Positions 16,939 through 25,691 are shown, numbered from the stretch's first letter. The stretch is DNA of 64,000 bases from Halobacteriales archaeon YIM A00010 (GCA_025041175.1 JAKCFJ010000001.1:372001-436000); one strand, 5' to 3'. Notes: a model not told the origin generated them from the letters alone. Numbers and translations are program-made.

Positions 16939-18468
16939 ATGACTGCTCGGTTACGCACCCTCCTTTCGGATCTGGGCCGTATGTTACAGGCGCTGTCCGG
17001 AATGATGTTCCTCTCTGTCGTCGTGGGGCTCGTCTGGGGGGAGTACTACGTTGTTCCTGGATTCTTGCTGTCTGGTGGCCTTGCGCTGGGGATCGGTTGG
17101 TCGTTCACTCGGTTCGGCGAGCGGGCGGAGCTAGGAAAGCTCCACGGGATGATGATCGCTGCATCGGGATGGTTGCTCGTGGCGCTGTTCGGATCGCTCC
17201 CGTTTCTATTCGTGGCGTGGACGGTGCATCTCGCTCCGTCGTGGCTGGCCGTTCCGGCGAGCGTCGATACGCCGACGCTCGCGGCGTTTCGCGGCCCGAT
17301 CAACAGCGTCTTCGAGAGCATGAGCGGGTTCACGGGAACCGGACTAACGATGACGACCCACGAGAACGAACTCCCACACGCCCTCCAATGGTGGCGCTCA
17401 TTCACCGAATGGGTCGGTGGCGTCGGCGTCATCGTTCTCACGACGGCGATCCTCTCACGACCGGGCAGCGGATCGCTCACCCTCTATGAGAGCGAAGCGC
17501 GCTCGAAGAAGATCCATCCGAGCATCGTCTCGACCGTACGGACCATCTGGTGGATCTTCCTGTTGTTCACGTTCGTTTCGATCTCGCTGCTCTGGCTGGC
17601 CGGCATGCCCGTGTGGGACGCCATCAACCACGGCATGACCGGGCTGTCGACGGGCGGGTTCTCCATCACGGACGACAGTATTGCGACCTACCAAAGCCCA
17701 CTCATCGAGTTCGCGCTCGTTCCCATCATGATCCTCGGGAGCATCGCCTTTCCCGTCCACTATCTCATGCTGCAGGGCGATCTGCACAACATCTATCGAG
17801 ATCTCCAAACCCGGTGGGTGTTCATCTATTTCAGCGCCGGGAGCGTCGGACTCGCCGCGTTGTTACAGCAGTACGGGACGTACGACTCCCTCTTTCAGTC
17901 GGTTCGTTTCGGCCTGTTTCAGTTCGTTTCGGCGGCCTCTTGTACCGGCTTTCAGACCGCCGAGATCGGTGAGACGTGGCCGCCCCTTTCCCAGCTAACG
18001 GTCGCCTTCGGGATGTTCGTCGGGGCGTCGGCGGGATCAACCGTCGGCGGGATCAAGCTGATTCGGCTGCTCACCCTCGGCAAGGGAACAGCACACCGCA
18101 TCAGTGAGATTTTTTACCCGTCGTCCGCGATCCGTCGGTTCGAGATCGACGGCCGGATCCTTTCGGCCGTCGAACTTGCCCGAGAATTCGAGGAAGCGGC
18201 CATCATCACCCTCCTCTGGCTCGTCCTTCTCGCCGTCGGTATCGTCGGCCTGCTGTTGCTCATCCCACCGGGCTTTACCCTCGAAAACGTCGTGTTCGAG
18301 GTCGCAAGTGCTCAGGGGAACGTCGGTCTCTCGACCGGCATCACCGGTCCGACGATGGCGCTGCCGGCGAAAATCCTTCTCGTGTTCAACATGTGGGTCG
18401 GTCGGCTGGAGATCATTCCTGTGCTCGTGTTGCTTCGTGCCGTTCTCGTGAGGGGTGATCGGCCGTGA
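16939..18468 (+). CDS. trkH: TrkH-family potassium uptake pore
   Basis: A 509-residue membrane protein with four M1-P-M2 repeats. Each pore loop keeps the central filter Gly: MSGFTGTGLT, MTGLSTGGFSI, ASCTGFQT and QGNVGLSTGIT. This is the TrkH/KtrB/HKT superfamily, mediating K+ (or Na+/K+) uptake through the membrane under control of the TrkA protein just upstream. The stop TGA overlaps the GTG of the next small gene, showing translational coupling. Confidence 0.93.
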   Translation: MTARLRTLLSDLGRMLQALSGMMFLSVVVGLVWGEYYVVPGFLLSGGLALGIGWSFTRFGERAELGKLHGMMIAASGWLLVALFGSLPFLFVAWTVHLAPSWLAVPASVDTPTLAAFRGPINSVFESMSGFTGTGLTMTTHENELPHALQWWRSFTEWVGGVGVIVLTTAILSRPGSGSLTLYESEARSKKIHPSIVSTVRTIWWIFLLFTFVSISLLWLAGMPVWDAINHGMTGLSTGGFSITDDSIATYQSPLIEFALVPIMILGSIAFPVHYLMLQGDLHNIYRDLQTRWVFIYFSAGSVGLAALLQQYGTYDSLFQSVRFGLFQFVSAASCTGFQTAEIGETWPPLSQLTVAFGMFVGASAGSTVGGIKLIRLLTLGKGTAHRISEIFYPSSAIRRFEIDGRILSAVELAREFEEAAIITLLWLVLLAVGIVGLLLLIPPGFTLENVVFEVASAQGNVGLSTGITGPTMALPAKILLVFNMWVGRLEIIPVLVLLRAVLVRGDRP

Positions 18469-18674
18469 TCAGGATCCCCACGGAATTTCCGCTCCTCAGG
18501 TCGCTGTCGCGGGCCGGTAACTGGGAGCGCGGCTATGAGATTCTCATCCTCTGTGGACCAGTGGTGATCGTCGCGATCGCTCTCCTCGGCCGATCGTTGC
18601 TGACGACCGCACTCACAGCCGGATACGTCCTCGCGTTCGTGTCGTATCTGCTGTGGAACGCTCTCGGCTCCTGA
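18465..18674 (+). CDS. Small membrane protein coupled to trkH
   Basis: A 69-residue protein with two predicted membrane helices (YEILILCGPVVIVAIALLG and LLTTALTAGYVLAFVSYLLW). It starts at GTG 18465, overlapping the trkH stop by four bases, so it is co-translated with trkH and may be an accessory subunit. I recognise no family. The reading frame ends at TGA 18672-18674, and the next gene is 61 nt further on. Confidence 0.65.
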   Translation: MIRIPTEFPLLRSLSRAGNWERGYEILILCGPVVIVAIALLGRSLLTTALTAGYVLAFVSYLLWNALGS

Positions 18675-18735
18675 GTCATTGGGTAGGTCTCTCCGGTGTC
18701 GAAACCGGCATAGCCGCGCCTCGACAGGAACGGAT

Positions 18736-19695
18736 ATGGCGACGGTACGAACCGGGGCGCGGCTCCACATCGGCTTTCAGAACCTCTCGTTGGCCCGCGA
18801 ACGCCTCTACGGCGGCATCGGTGTGGCTCTCCGTGAACCATGCGTCGTCGTGGAGGCCGACCCCGCCGACGAAATCGACGCCGATCCGCCGGTTCGGAGC
18901 GCCACAACGCGGGCCGTTTCGGTGCTGGGTGTGCCCGGCGCTCGCGTTCGGATCAGGGAAGCGCTGCCCCGCCACGTCGGTCTCGGAAGCGGCACCCAAC
19001 ACACCCTCGCCACGCTTGCGGCGATCGCGGACGCCTACGATCTACACGCTCCCGTTCGGGAGCACGCGCCCGCGCTGGGACGAGGCGGACGGAGCGGCGT
19101 CGGCGTTGGGACGTTCGAGACCGGCGGATTCGTCGTCGATGCCGGCCACCCCACCGAGCTGTTCACCACCGCGCCGCCCGACACCGGCGAGTGGACCGTC
19201 CCCCCCGTCGTCGCACGCCACGCCATCCCGGAACACTGGCGGTTCGTCCTCGTGATTCCCGCCGGCATCACCGGCGAACACGGCGAGCGCGAGGATCAAC
19301 AGATGCGTTCGGTCGTCGAGCGCGCCGATCCCGCCATCAGCGACGAGCTCGCCGTCGTACTCACCCACCAGCTGCTCCCCGCTGTCGCCGAGGGGAACAC
19401 CGAACGGTTCGGCCGCGCGATCGACGCTGTCGGACGGCTCAACGGGGCGTGGTACGCCGACGAACAGGGCGGCGTTTACCGACCACCGGCCGGTGAACTC
19501 GTCGAACGGCTCCGGAACGGTTCTGCGATCGCCGGCGTCGGACAGTCGTCGTGGGGACCTGTCGTTTACGGGCTCACTGACGCCGACCACGTGGAAGCGG
19601 CCCGAACGGCCGCCACCGACGCGCTGGCGGCGATCGACGGCGACGGCGAGGTGCTCGTAAGCGAACCCCGAAACCACGGCGCGCGACACGACTGA
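18736..19695 (+). CDS. mptG: Beta-RFAP synthase-like GHMP-fold protein
   Basis: A 319-residue member of the GHMP kinase superfamily resembling beta-ribofuranosylaminobenzene 5'-phosphate synthase, which joins PRPP to 4-hydroxybenzoate/pABA in methanopterin synthesis. The N-terminus RTGARLHIGFQNLS and the central PRHVGLGSGTQHTLA loop (GHMP phosphate-binding motif) are characteristic; GGRSGVGVGTFETGGFVVD follows. The ATG at 18736 agrees with the family N-terminus, while upstream residues do not. mptA, for the first pterin step, occurs at 47270. Whether it makes a true methanopterin precursor in a halophile is inference. Confidence 0.82.
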   Translation: MATVRTGARLHIGFQNLSLARERLYGGIGVALREPCVVVEADPADEIDADPPVRSATTRAVSVLGVPGARVRIREALPRHVGLGSGTQHTLATLAAIADAYDLHAPVREHAPALGRGGRSGVGVGTFETGGFVVDAGHPTELFTTAPPDTGEWTVPPVVARHAIPEHWRFVLVIPAGITGEHGEREDQQMRSVVERADPAISDELAVVLTHQLLPAVAEGNTERFGRAIDAVGRLNGAWYADEQGGVYRPPAGELVERLRNGSAIAGVGQSSWGPVVYGLTDADHVEAARTAATDALAAIDGDGEVLVSEPRNHGARHD

Positions 19696-19740
19696 TCCGG
19701 CAGGGTGCCGTTTTTGAGTGTCGAACGGGTTAGCATACGT

Positions 19741-20067
19741 ATGCAGTTCTGCGAAGAGTGCGGCTCGTTGATGCATGCCGATCCCGACACGGACGAAATG
19801 GTCTGTTCGAGCTGTGAGGCGCGCACACGCAAGGACGAAGAGCGCGCGGCCGAATTCGTCAGCACCGAAACACAGACGTTCGACGACGTGATCGAGACCG
19901 AAGAAGGAGACGCGGACGAGGGAAAACCCACTGCCGACGTCGTCTGTGATGACTGTGGCAACGATCAGGCGTGGTACACAATCAAACAGACGGGAGCGGC
20001 CGACGAACCACCGACGCGGTTTTTCAAATGCACCGAGTGTGGCCATCGCTGGCGTGGATACAGTTGA
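19741..20067 (+). CDS. tfs: Transcription factor S (RNA cleavage factor)
   Basis: A 108-residue archaeal TFS, homologous to RPB9 and TFIIS, that rescues stalled RNA polymerase by stimulating transcript cleavage. It has an N-terminal zinc ribbon (CEECGSLM ... CSSCEAR) and a C-terminal ribbon (CDDCGND ... CTECGHRW). The catalytic acidic pair is present in TGAADEPPTRFFKC. The ATG at 19741 gives the expected MQFCEECG start. Confidence 0.94.
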   Translation: MQFCEECGSLMHADPDTDEMVCSSCEARTRKDEERAAEFVSTETQTFDDVIETEEGDADEGKPTADVVCDDCGNDQAWYTIKQTGAADEPPTRFFKCTECGHRWRGYS

Positions 20068-20130
20068 TGTCGCTTCCCGTGATCGAAGCCTGACGAAGGA
20101 CGTATCCCGACACACGCCTGAATCACGACC

Positions 20131-20637
20131 GTGACCGACGCTTCCCCCGTCGAAGTACATCCCGGCTGTGAGGCGGTCGTGGAGTTCGATCCGGACCTCA
20201 CGTTCGAGTGCGTGCCCGACTGCACGTGGTGTTGTCACCACGGCGTTCTCCTCTATGGTGCGGACCTCCTCGAACTCGCACAGCGGGAATCGCTCGACGA
20301 TGCCGTCAAACAGCTCCGGGGACGTGACTTCGTCCGGCGCGAGGAGAAAGACCGGGACGACTACGTCGACGTGGACGATCACGCCTGCTATTTCCTGCGT
20401 GACGACGGTCTCTGTGCGCTCCACGCCGAACACGACTGGAAACCGGCACGGTGTTCCGTGTTCCCCCTGGAGGTCCACGTCGAAAACGACGACATCCACG
20501 TGAGCATCCGGGAGGAAGCACACGCCCACTGCGACGGATTGGACGTCTCCGAACGCCGGCTCATCGATCACCTCGACGCGTTTCTCCCCCGACTCCTCTG
20601 GGAACTCGACGACCCGACCACCAAGATCGAACTGTGA
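20131..20637 (+). CDS. YkgJ-type cysteine-cluster protein
   Basis: A 168-residue protein with the YkgJ/UPF0153 zinc- or iron-chelating cysteine pattern: FECVPDCTWCCHHG near residue 30, then CYFLRDDGLCALH near residue 90, and KPARCSVFPLEV. Its biochemical function is not known for most members. It starts with GTG at 20131. It lies 64 nt after tfs on the same strand and ends about 110 nt before a small zinc-ribbon gene. Confidence 0.85.
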   Translation: MTDASPVEVHPGCEAVVEFDPDLTFECVPDCTWCCHHGVLLYGADLLELAQRESLDDAVKQLRGRDFVRREEKDRDDYVDVDDHACYFLRDDGLCALHAEHDWKPARCSVFPLEVHVENDDIHVSIREEAHAHCDGLDVSERRLIDHLDAFLPRLLWELDDPTTKIEL

Positions 20638-20669
20638 ACGGTCCCCCTATATCCGTTCCTGTAACCACC

Positions 20670-20687
20670 GATGTAAAACAATACATC
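20670..20687. promoter_or_regulatory. Palindrome upstream of zinc-ribbon gene
   Basis: GATGTA-AAACAA-TACATC is a perfect six-base inverted repeat. It lies in an AT-rich stretch (20640-20745) that also carries TATA-like TTATAATTAAAA at about 20710-20721, upstream of the small gene at 20746. It could be an operator or an RNA hairpin for the preceding gene. Confidence 0.35.
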
Positions 20688-20745
20688 CATAAGAGATTTG
20701 CAAAATCGTTATAATTAAAAATCCTTATTGTGAACTAAACTAGCG

Positions 20746-20856
20746 ATGCCGGTTCATGACACCATATCATCGGAGGAGATGCAGTGTCCGTGGTGTGAGT
20801 CACAGATTCCGATCCGAATGAAAATCTGTCCAAATTGTGAAACGATGCTTCACTGA
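20746..20856 (+). CDS. Small zinc-ribbon protein (36 residues)
   Basis: An uninterrupted short frame runs ATG 20746 to TGA 20854. The product contains CPWCESQIPI and, after a short basic linker (RMK), CPNCETMLH, giving two CPxC knuckles spaced as in a single zinc ribbon. An AT-rich promoter with a TATA-like element lies about 25-35 nt upstream, which suits a nearly leaderless gene. Tiny zinc-finger proteins are numerous in haloarchaea and some affect motility, biofilm or stress; the role here is unknown. Confidence 0.7.
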   Translation: MPVHDTISSEEMQCPWCESQIPIRMKICPNCETMLH

Positions 20857-20863
20857 CTCGGTG

Positions 20864-21709
20864 TTACTGGGCGAGCAGCGCCCAGGCGAGCACGACCGCC
20901 CCCGAGCCCAGAACCGTGCTCACGACGGCGTGGACGCGGAGCCGGTCGAGTTCCGCGTGAACGGTAGCGCTTTCCTGTTGTCCGAGCGCTTCGCCGATCT
21001 CGCTTCCCGTTTCACACTGGGGCAGAAAATCCATCGCGATGTGGAGGAAGATGCCAGTGGCGACCCCGGAGATGACGGCGTTCCCTGCGGCGGAGACCGG
21101 AAGATGAAGCATCGACGCGGGGAGTGCAGCCAGTCCGACCGCAGCCGCTGGGAGCAGGAGTACGGACGCGGATTTCCCATCCCTGGAGAGTCGGCGCGCG
21201 GCGGCGTATCCCGCCGGTCCCTTGTGTGAGACGATGCTGAGTCCGAGCAACAGCCCCAGATCCGGCAGCGTCGCGTACACGAGACCGATGATCGCGCCCC
21301 CGGCCAGCGAGTGGGCGCTGAGTTGAACGGCGACCGTCCCGAACGATTCGATGTGTGACAGCCGGTGACCGATGGTGTGCGATCCATACCCCAGAAGAAT
21401 CCCGAGAGCGATACCGATCCCACCGATTGTGGGGGAAAACCCAATGGCTTGTGGGACGAGAAAGATCGCGGCGCTCGCTATCATCGCGCCGCTGGCAAGC
21501 CCGTACCCCCACACCAACCGCCCAGCGCCCGACGTTTCCGTGCGTGCGCCGGGAACGGCCGCCCCGGCCATTGCTGTGAATCCGATCCACGAGATGATGA
21601 ACACCTTCCAACGGCCGTTCGCTACCCCGACTGCCGAGAGACAAACGAGAACGAACACGGCGACGATCCCCGCCTGGGCCGGCCGTCCAAAGCGCTCGTC
21701 GAACCCCAT
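20864..21709 (-). CDS. ZIP family divalent metal transporter
   Basis: A ~281-residue ZIP-type transporter with eight hydrophobic segments. TM4 carries HSLAGGAIIG and TM5 carries VSHKGPAGYA, the paired histidine motifs that form the metal site for Zn2+, Fe2+ or Mn2+. I choose ATG 21709 over 21727 because a TATA-like TTTTATTAATA (minus strand, about 21729-21739) would place the transcript start almost exactly at 21709; with the earlier ATG the TATA box would lie only a few bases upstream. It ends just after the zinc-ribbon gene, tail to tail. Confidence 0.82.
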   Translation of the reverse strand: MGFDERFGRPAQAGIVAVFVLVCLSAVGVANGRWKVFIISWIGFTAMAGAAVPGARTETSGAGRLVWGYGLASGAMIASAAIFLVPQAIGFSPTIGGIGIALGILLGYGSHTIGHRLSHIESFGTVAVQLSAHSLAGGAIIGLVYATLPDLGLLLGLSIVSHKGPAGYAAARRLSRDGKSASVLLLPAAAVGLAALPASMLHLPVSAAGNAVISGVATGIFLHIAMDFLPQCETGSEIGEALGQQESATVHAELDRLRVHAVVSTVLGSGAVVLAWALLAQ

Positions 21710-21804
21710 CAAACCTGTGACCTCCATTCTATTAATAAAATGGATCGGGATATTATTAGTCTGGCGATCACTCCAAGGGGATTCGTGGGGTTGTGGTCAG
21801 GGAG

Positions 21805-23037
21805 CTACGCGAGGATGTTGTCGGCAAGCATGGGGACGAACGTACCGATGTCGGTGACCATTCCGACGGCCTGTGCGCTGCCCCGATCCAGTAGCTGGGT
21901 GACGGTCGCGGGATTGATGTCGACACAGACGACGCGCGTCGTCGACGGGAGACAGTTGCCGACGGCGACGGAGTGGAGCAGTGTCGAGAGCATGAGTACC
22001 ATGTCGGCCTCGTGCGCCTGTTCGCGGATGGCGTCCTGTGCCTCGATGGTGTCGGTGATCGTGTCGGGCAGCGGCCCGTCGTCCCGGATCGATCCCGCGA
22101 GGACGAACGGAACGTCGTTGGTCACACACTCGTACATCACACCGGAGGTGATGCGTTCGTTCTCGACAGCGTTCTCGATGCTGCCCGCCCGGACCACCTC
22201 ACTCAGAGCGTAGATGTGGTGTTTGTGTCCGCGTCGCGGGTGATCGAGCGTTTCGGTGTTCATGCCGAGCGAGGTGCCGTACAGATCCCGCTCGATGTCG
22301 TGGACAGCGAACCCGTTGCCAGCCGAAAGCATGTCGATGTACCCCTCTCGAACGAGCCGGGCGAGATCCTCGCGCGCGCCCGAGTGGATGAGCGCGGGGC
22401 CACACACCGCGAGCACCGACCCTCCCTCGGCTTTCGTCTGCGTGATCGCGTCAGCGATCTTTTCGATCGTGGATTCGGAGGGGCGCTCGCTCGACACGCC
22501 CCCCTGCATGAACCCGAATGCCCCCGATCGCTCGCGGGGACGTTCGGGGGGTTGGACCCGGATGCCGCTCTCGCCAGTGACGACGAGATCGCCCTCCTCG
22601 ATGGCGTTCAACACGTTCGCCCTGGCGCGGGCCGGCTGGCCGTTGCCGTTTCGCTCGACCACGACCGCACAGTCCATTTCGATCCGTTCGACGGGGAGCC
22701 ACTCGCCCTCAATCCGGATCTCGGTGGGGTGGTTGGTCGTCGAGTAAAAGCCGGTCGGGACGACCTGGTCGGCGGGCGCGGGTTCGAGCGTCGCGTCTTT
22801 CGGATCGATTGGGTTTGCGCCGTTCTGGTGGAGCTCGTGGATGATCCCCTGGAGGTCGTCCTCGGTGTCCGCGCTCACCTCTAACCGGGCGTAGGACTCC
22901 TCCGTTTTCGAACGCCCGATGTCGAACACCTCGACCTCGAACGCTCCGTCCATATCCATGATCACGCCGAAACACGCTTGTAACATCCCCGAATCGATGA
23001 TGTGACCCTCCAACTCGACCGCGCGAGAGACTGTCAT
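21805..23037 (-). CDS. LOR/SDH-domain protein, probable ornithine cyclodeaminase (TIGR00300 family)
   Basis: The 410-residue protein matches the archaeal TIGR00300/LOR-SDH family. The N-terminus (VELEGHIIDSGMLQACFGVIMDMDG) is the distinctive 'VExxGHIIDSGxL' domain, followed by GFYSTTNHPTEIR. The C-terminal two thirds form a Rossmann-like NAD-binding domain (SVLAVCGPALIHSGAREDLARLV; HKHHIYALSEVVRAGSIENAVE). Members from methanogens and cyanobacteria have been linked to ornithine cyclodeaminase or arginine dihydrolase-coupled activity, converting ornithine to proline and ammonia; that assignment for this protein is inferred. Confidence 0.82.
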   Translation of the reverse strand: MTVSRAVELEGHIIDSGMLQACFGVIMDMDGAFEVEVFDIGRSKTEESYARLEVSADTEDDLQGIIHELHQNGANPIDPKDATLEPAPADQVVPTGFYSTTNHPTEIRIEGEWLPVERIEMDCAVVVERNGNGQPARARANVLNAIEEGDLVVTGESGIRVQPPERPRERSGAFGFMQGGVSSERPSESTIEKIADAITQTKAEGGSVLAVCGPALIHSGAREDLARLVREGYIDMLSAGNGFAVHDIERDLYGTSLGMNTETLDHPRRGHKHHIYALSEVVRAGSIENAVENERITSGVMYECVTNDVPFVLAGSIRDDGPLPDTITDTIEAQDAIREQAHEADMVLMLSTLLHSVAVGNCLPSTTRVVCVDINPATVTQLLDRGSAQAVGMVTDIGTFVPMLADNILA

Positions 23038-23539
23038 ACCTCCCGATTGACGAGGCGCACAATATCGGTTGTGACTCGGCTCCTATCGGATGGAGAACGT
23101 TTCAGCGCGAACGGTGCCCAATCGTACTGATGGGGTGGAGATGGCTCCGTCCCGGCTCGGAGCGGTTCTCAATCACCTCACAATCGGGACGATAGCCGAC
23201 TGCTTCGTCGACACGCCACCACCGGACGCTTCGCAACCGCACCGAACTCCGCATCGACCATCTCATAGGATCGTGCGTAATTCTTTACCGCCATGGTGAT
23301 ACCGATCGATGGCTCTGCCGGCAAAGTAGCCCTCCTATCGAGGGGGCCAAACGTCGTCACATACGACCCTATGAGCGCCCGAGCTAGCGCGGAGAGCGAG
23401 GATCGGAGAAATTGTCACGGTAATGATCCGGATGAACATCGGTATGACCGGAGACAGGGCGACAGATTTTACTATGCGGAGTCCTTATTGTCAGGTATCC
23501 AGAAGTTTTTAGTACTTGCAGCTCCGATTGTGTCGAGCG
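23038..23539. other. 502-bp intergenic region
   Basis: No reading frame here looks like a protein: the available frames are short, lack family motifs and have shifting composition. Part of it must hold the promoter of the divergent LOR/SDH gene and of the alpha/beta hydrolase at 23540 (AT-rich ATTTTACTATGCGGAG near 23467). The rest may be decayed coding sequence that I cannot identify. Confidence 0.5.
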
Positions 23540-24175
23540 ATGTCCGAAGACGTCACGCTCGAAGTCGGCAATAGTGCGTATCCGGGACGACTGAACACGG
23601 CCGAGGAGCCCTCGGATCGTGGGGTTCTAGTGGTACCTGGGGCGGGACACGGTCCGTTCGGCGACGTGTTCCTCCGCTTTTCCCGTGCAGCGGCCGGGGA
23701 GGGCCATCACGCCGCCCGGTTTGAGACGTGGATGTCGCCCGGCGAACTGGAGGACAAGACCGACGAGGACTTCCGGGCGGAACTGGAGGCCGGCGTCGAC
23801 TTCCTGCGCTCGCGAGGCTGTTCGACGGTCACCGTGGTCGCCAAGAGCTTCGGCGGTCGGGTGGCCCTGGAGCATCTGCCGGAGGGTGTTGATCGACTGG
23901 TGCTGTGGGCGCCCGCGGTCCTGGCGGAAGACGCCGAGAACGTCCCCGAAAAGGCGTGGAAGCACATGCCGTCGGTGACCCCCGGTGAGTTCGGCGTCGA
24001 CGTCCCCACCCGAATCCTTCAGGGCGACGACGACCACATCCCAGTCGACAGTGCTGAACGGATTGCCGAGGGGTTGCCCCAGGGCGAGCTCGTGGTCCTC
24101 CCTGACGAGGACCACTCATTCCTGCGGGACCACGAGCGAGTCATCGAGGAGACGGTGGCGTTCCTGCCGGAGTGA
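23540..24175 (+). CDS. Alpha/beta hydrolase, KANL3/Tex30-like
   Basis: A 211-residue small alpha/beta hydrolase. VLVVPGAGHGPFGDVFL is the oxyanion loop, VVAKSFGGRVAL is the nucleophile elbow (G/A-x-S-x-G with Ser), RILQGDDDHIPV supplies the acid, and LPDEDHSFLRDH the catalytic His. The pattern resembles the KANL3/Tex30 'alpha/beta family hydrolase' group annotated in bacteria and archaea. ATG 23540 is chosen over an upstream in-frame ATG because the preceding residues are not conserved-looking. Substrate unknown. Confidence 0.85.
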   Translation: MSEDVTLEVGNSAYPGRLNTAEEPSDRGVLVVPGAGHGPFGDVFLRFSRAAAGEGHHAARFETWMSPGELEDKTDEDFRAELEAGVDFLRSRGCSTVTVVAKSFGGRVALEHLPEGVDRLVLWAPAVLAEDAENVPEKAWKHMPSVTPGEFGVDVPTRILQGDDDHIPVDSAERIAEGLPQGELVVLPDEDHSFLRDHERVIEETVAFLPE

Positions 24176-24334
24176 TGTAGCCGCACGAAAATACATACCA
24201 CCCTAAGCTTACTCTGGGGTGGTGGGTCGACTGGACAGAATTATGCTGGATGAACTCCAGAAAGTACGGGAACAGACTGCGGGAGAGATCCTCCAGGAAC
24301 GGGTTCTTGCTGCACTTGGCCGAAAACAAGTACT

Positions 24335-24709
24335 TCACACGTCCACGCGTCGTTCGACGGACCACGCACACTCGCTCTTCCGGACGAGGCGATCGTACAG
24401 CGCCCGGAGTCCGGCTGGCGACGTGTCGGGGAGGACGTGGAGCGCGACCGCGCCGTCGCGGATCGACACGCGGAACGTATCACCCGTTCCGTCGTCGTGG
24501 ACCAGAAACACCGCCATCGGGAGATCGAACCAATCCCCGTACCGGTACGGACCGGTGTCGAGCACGTCGGCGAGCAACGGCTCCAGCGCCCCGGTCTGTC
24601 GCCCCGTTGGCGTGAGCGTGAACACGACGTTCCCCTCGTAGTACACCGTCTGTCGGGTGTACCGCCGTTGGGGGTGAGCCGGGATCTCGAACGTCGGATC
24701 GTCAGCCAC
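24335..24709 (-). CDS. Conserved haloarchaeal hypothetical protein
   Basis: A 124-residue soluble protein (MADDPTFEIPAHPQRR...) rich in strands, with YRYGDWFDLPMAVFLVHDD and a C-terminal helix (SPAGLRALYDRLVR). I recognise no fold. It is divergent from the YedK gene across 120 nt. The 159 nt downstream (24176-24334) contain a 33-codon plus-strand stretch (LDELQKVREQTAGEILQERV...) that runs into this gene antisense and looks like a fragment; I cannot assign it. Confidence 0.7.
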   Translation of the reverse strand: MADDPTFEIPAHPQRRYTRQTVYYEGNVVFTLTPTGRQTGALEPLLADVLDTGPYRYGDWFDLPMAVFLVHDDGTGDTFRVSIRDGAVALHVLPDTSPAGLRALYDRLVRKSECAWSVERRVDV

Positions 24710-24829
24710 GGACAGGAGTTGTTCGCCTTTCGATTTAAATTATTGTGTGTCAATCAGTTCATTAGCTCATTGGTGGGGTTCTCAGTGTGCTGTGGTGTCA
24801 CTTATGGCGTGTGGCGGTCTATAGAGGGT

Positions 24830-25534
24830 ATGTGTGGTCGATACAGCCTGTTCGTCGATCCCGCGGCGGTCGAAGAGCGGTTCGACGCGCGGATGGCGTT
24901 CGATTTCGAGCCACGGTACAACGCTGCCCCCGGACAGCGGCTTCCGCTCGTCCGCGACGATTCGCGTTCGTCCATCACGCAGGCCCAGTGGGGATTGGTG
25001 CCCTCGTGGGCCGACGACCGCAGCACGGAGCTGATCAACGCCCGTTCGGAGTCCGTCGCGGAAACGCCCGCGTTCAGGGACGCGTACCGGAACCGTCGGT
25101 GTCTCGTGCCGGTCGATGGGTTTTACGAGTGGCTCGACGGCGATGGACGACAAAAACAACCCTACCGGATCACCACCACCGACGACCGACTGTTCGCGCT
25201 GGCCGGCCTGTGGGAAACGTGGACGCCCGCTCACACCCAAACGGGGCTTGGCGACTTTTCGAATGGTGGCAGTGAGGTAGACGATCCCGCGCCGCTGGTG
25301 TCGTTCACCGTTCTGACCCGCGAGCCGAACGATACTGTCGGTAAGTACCACGACCGCATGCCCGTGGTGCTCGGTGAACGCGAGGAATCGGCGTGGTTGG
25401 ACGGCGTCGACGTTGGCGAACTCGAACCGACGCCCGAGGACGTGCTTCGGGGGTATCCGGTGTCGACGGCCGTCAACGATCCGTCCAACGACTCACCGAC
25501 GGTGGTCGAGGAAGTCGATCCGTCGGGAGCGTAG
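24830..25534 (+). CDS. SOS response-associated peptidase, YedK/HMCES family
   Basis: A 234-residue SRAP-domain protein. These proteins form a covalent thiazolidine link through Cys2 with abasic sites in single-stranded DNA, protecting replication forks. Cys2 is present (MCGRYSLF; Met removal exposes it), and the conserved NARSE, DGFYEW and KYHDRMPVVL motifs supply the Asn, Glu and His of the active site. The start at 24830 is fixed by the need for Cys2. A segment with Gly/Ser/Asp (THTQTGLGDFSNGGSEVDD region) is an insertion typical of haloarchaeal copies. It stands alone. Confidence 0.93.
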   Translation: MCGRYSLFVDPAAVEERFDARMAFDFEPRYNAAPGQRLPLVRDDSRSSITQAQWGLVPSWADDRSTELINARSESVAETPAFRDAYRNRRCLVPVDGFYEWLDGDGRQKQPYRITTTDDRLFALAGLWETWTPAHTQTGLGDFSNGGSEVDDPAPLVSFTVLTREPNDTVGKYHDRMPVVLGEREESAWLDGVDVGELEPTPEDVLRGYPVSTAVNDPSNDSPTVVEEVDPSGA

Positions 25535-25564
25535 CTGTGGGGTATCGGAGAAATTCACCGCTTT

Positions 25565-25691
25565 CCTTCGTGGACCGTTTTACCATTCGTGTACGGCGGG
25601 GGTCCACGGAGAGGGGTGGCGCTGAGACGAGTGGAAAAAGCGGTATCGCGACGCTCCGTCGGATTTCACACCCGATTTCAACTGTGCCAGC
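25565..25691 (+). repeat. Dispersed ~130-bp repeat, copy 2
   Basis: This plus-strand block is the partner of 12231-12358 (minus). Both begin TTCGTGGACCGTTTTAC, share GCTGAGAC in the middle and end ATTTCAACTGT plus CCAGC, with scattered substitutions between. In one frame both translate to VDRFTIR ... HPISTVPA, which hints at a decayed coding end, but neither copy has an intact gene. The remaining 25535-25890 intergenic DNA shows only a TATA-like AATTTAAATACTG near 25853. Confidence 0.7.

Noticed and set aside
23090-23574. Short frames in the 23.0-23.5 kb gap
   Set aside because: No conserved motif, shifting composition and no consistent start; listed as an intergenic region only.
24219-24641. 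Plus-strand frame starting LDELQKVREQTAGEILQERV
   Set aside because: Only the first ~33 codons lie outside the antisense of the gene at 24335-24709; no complete domain, so not called a gene.
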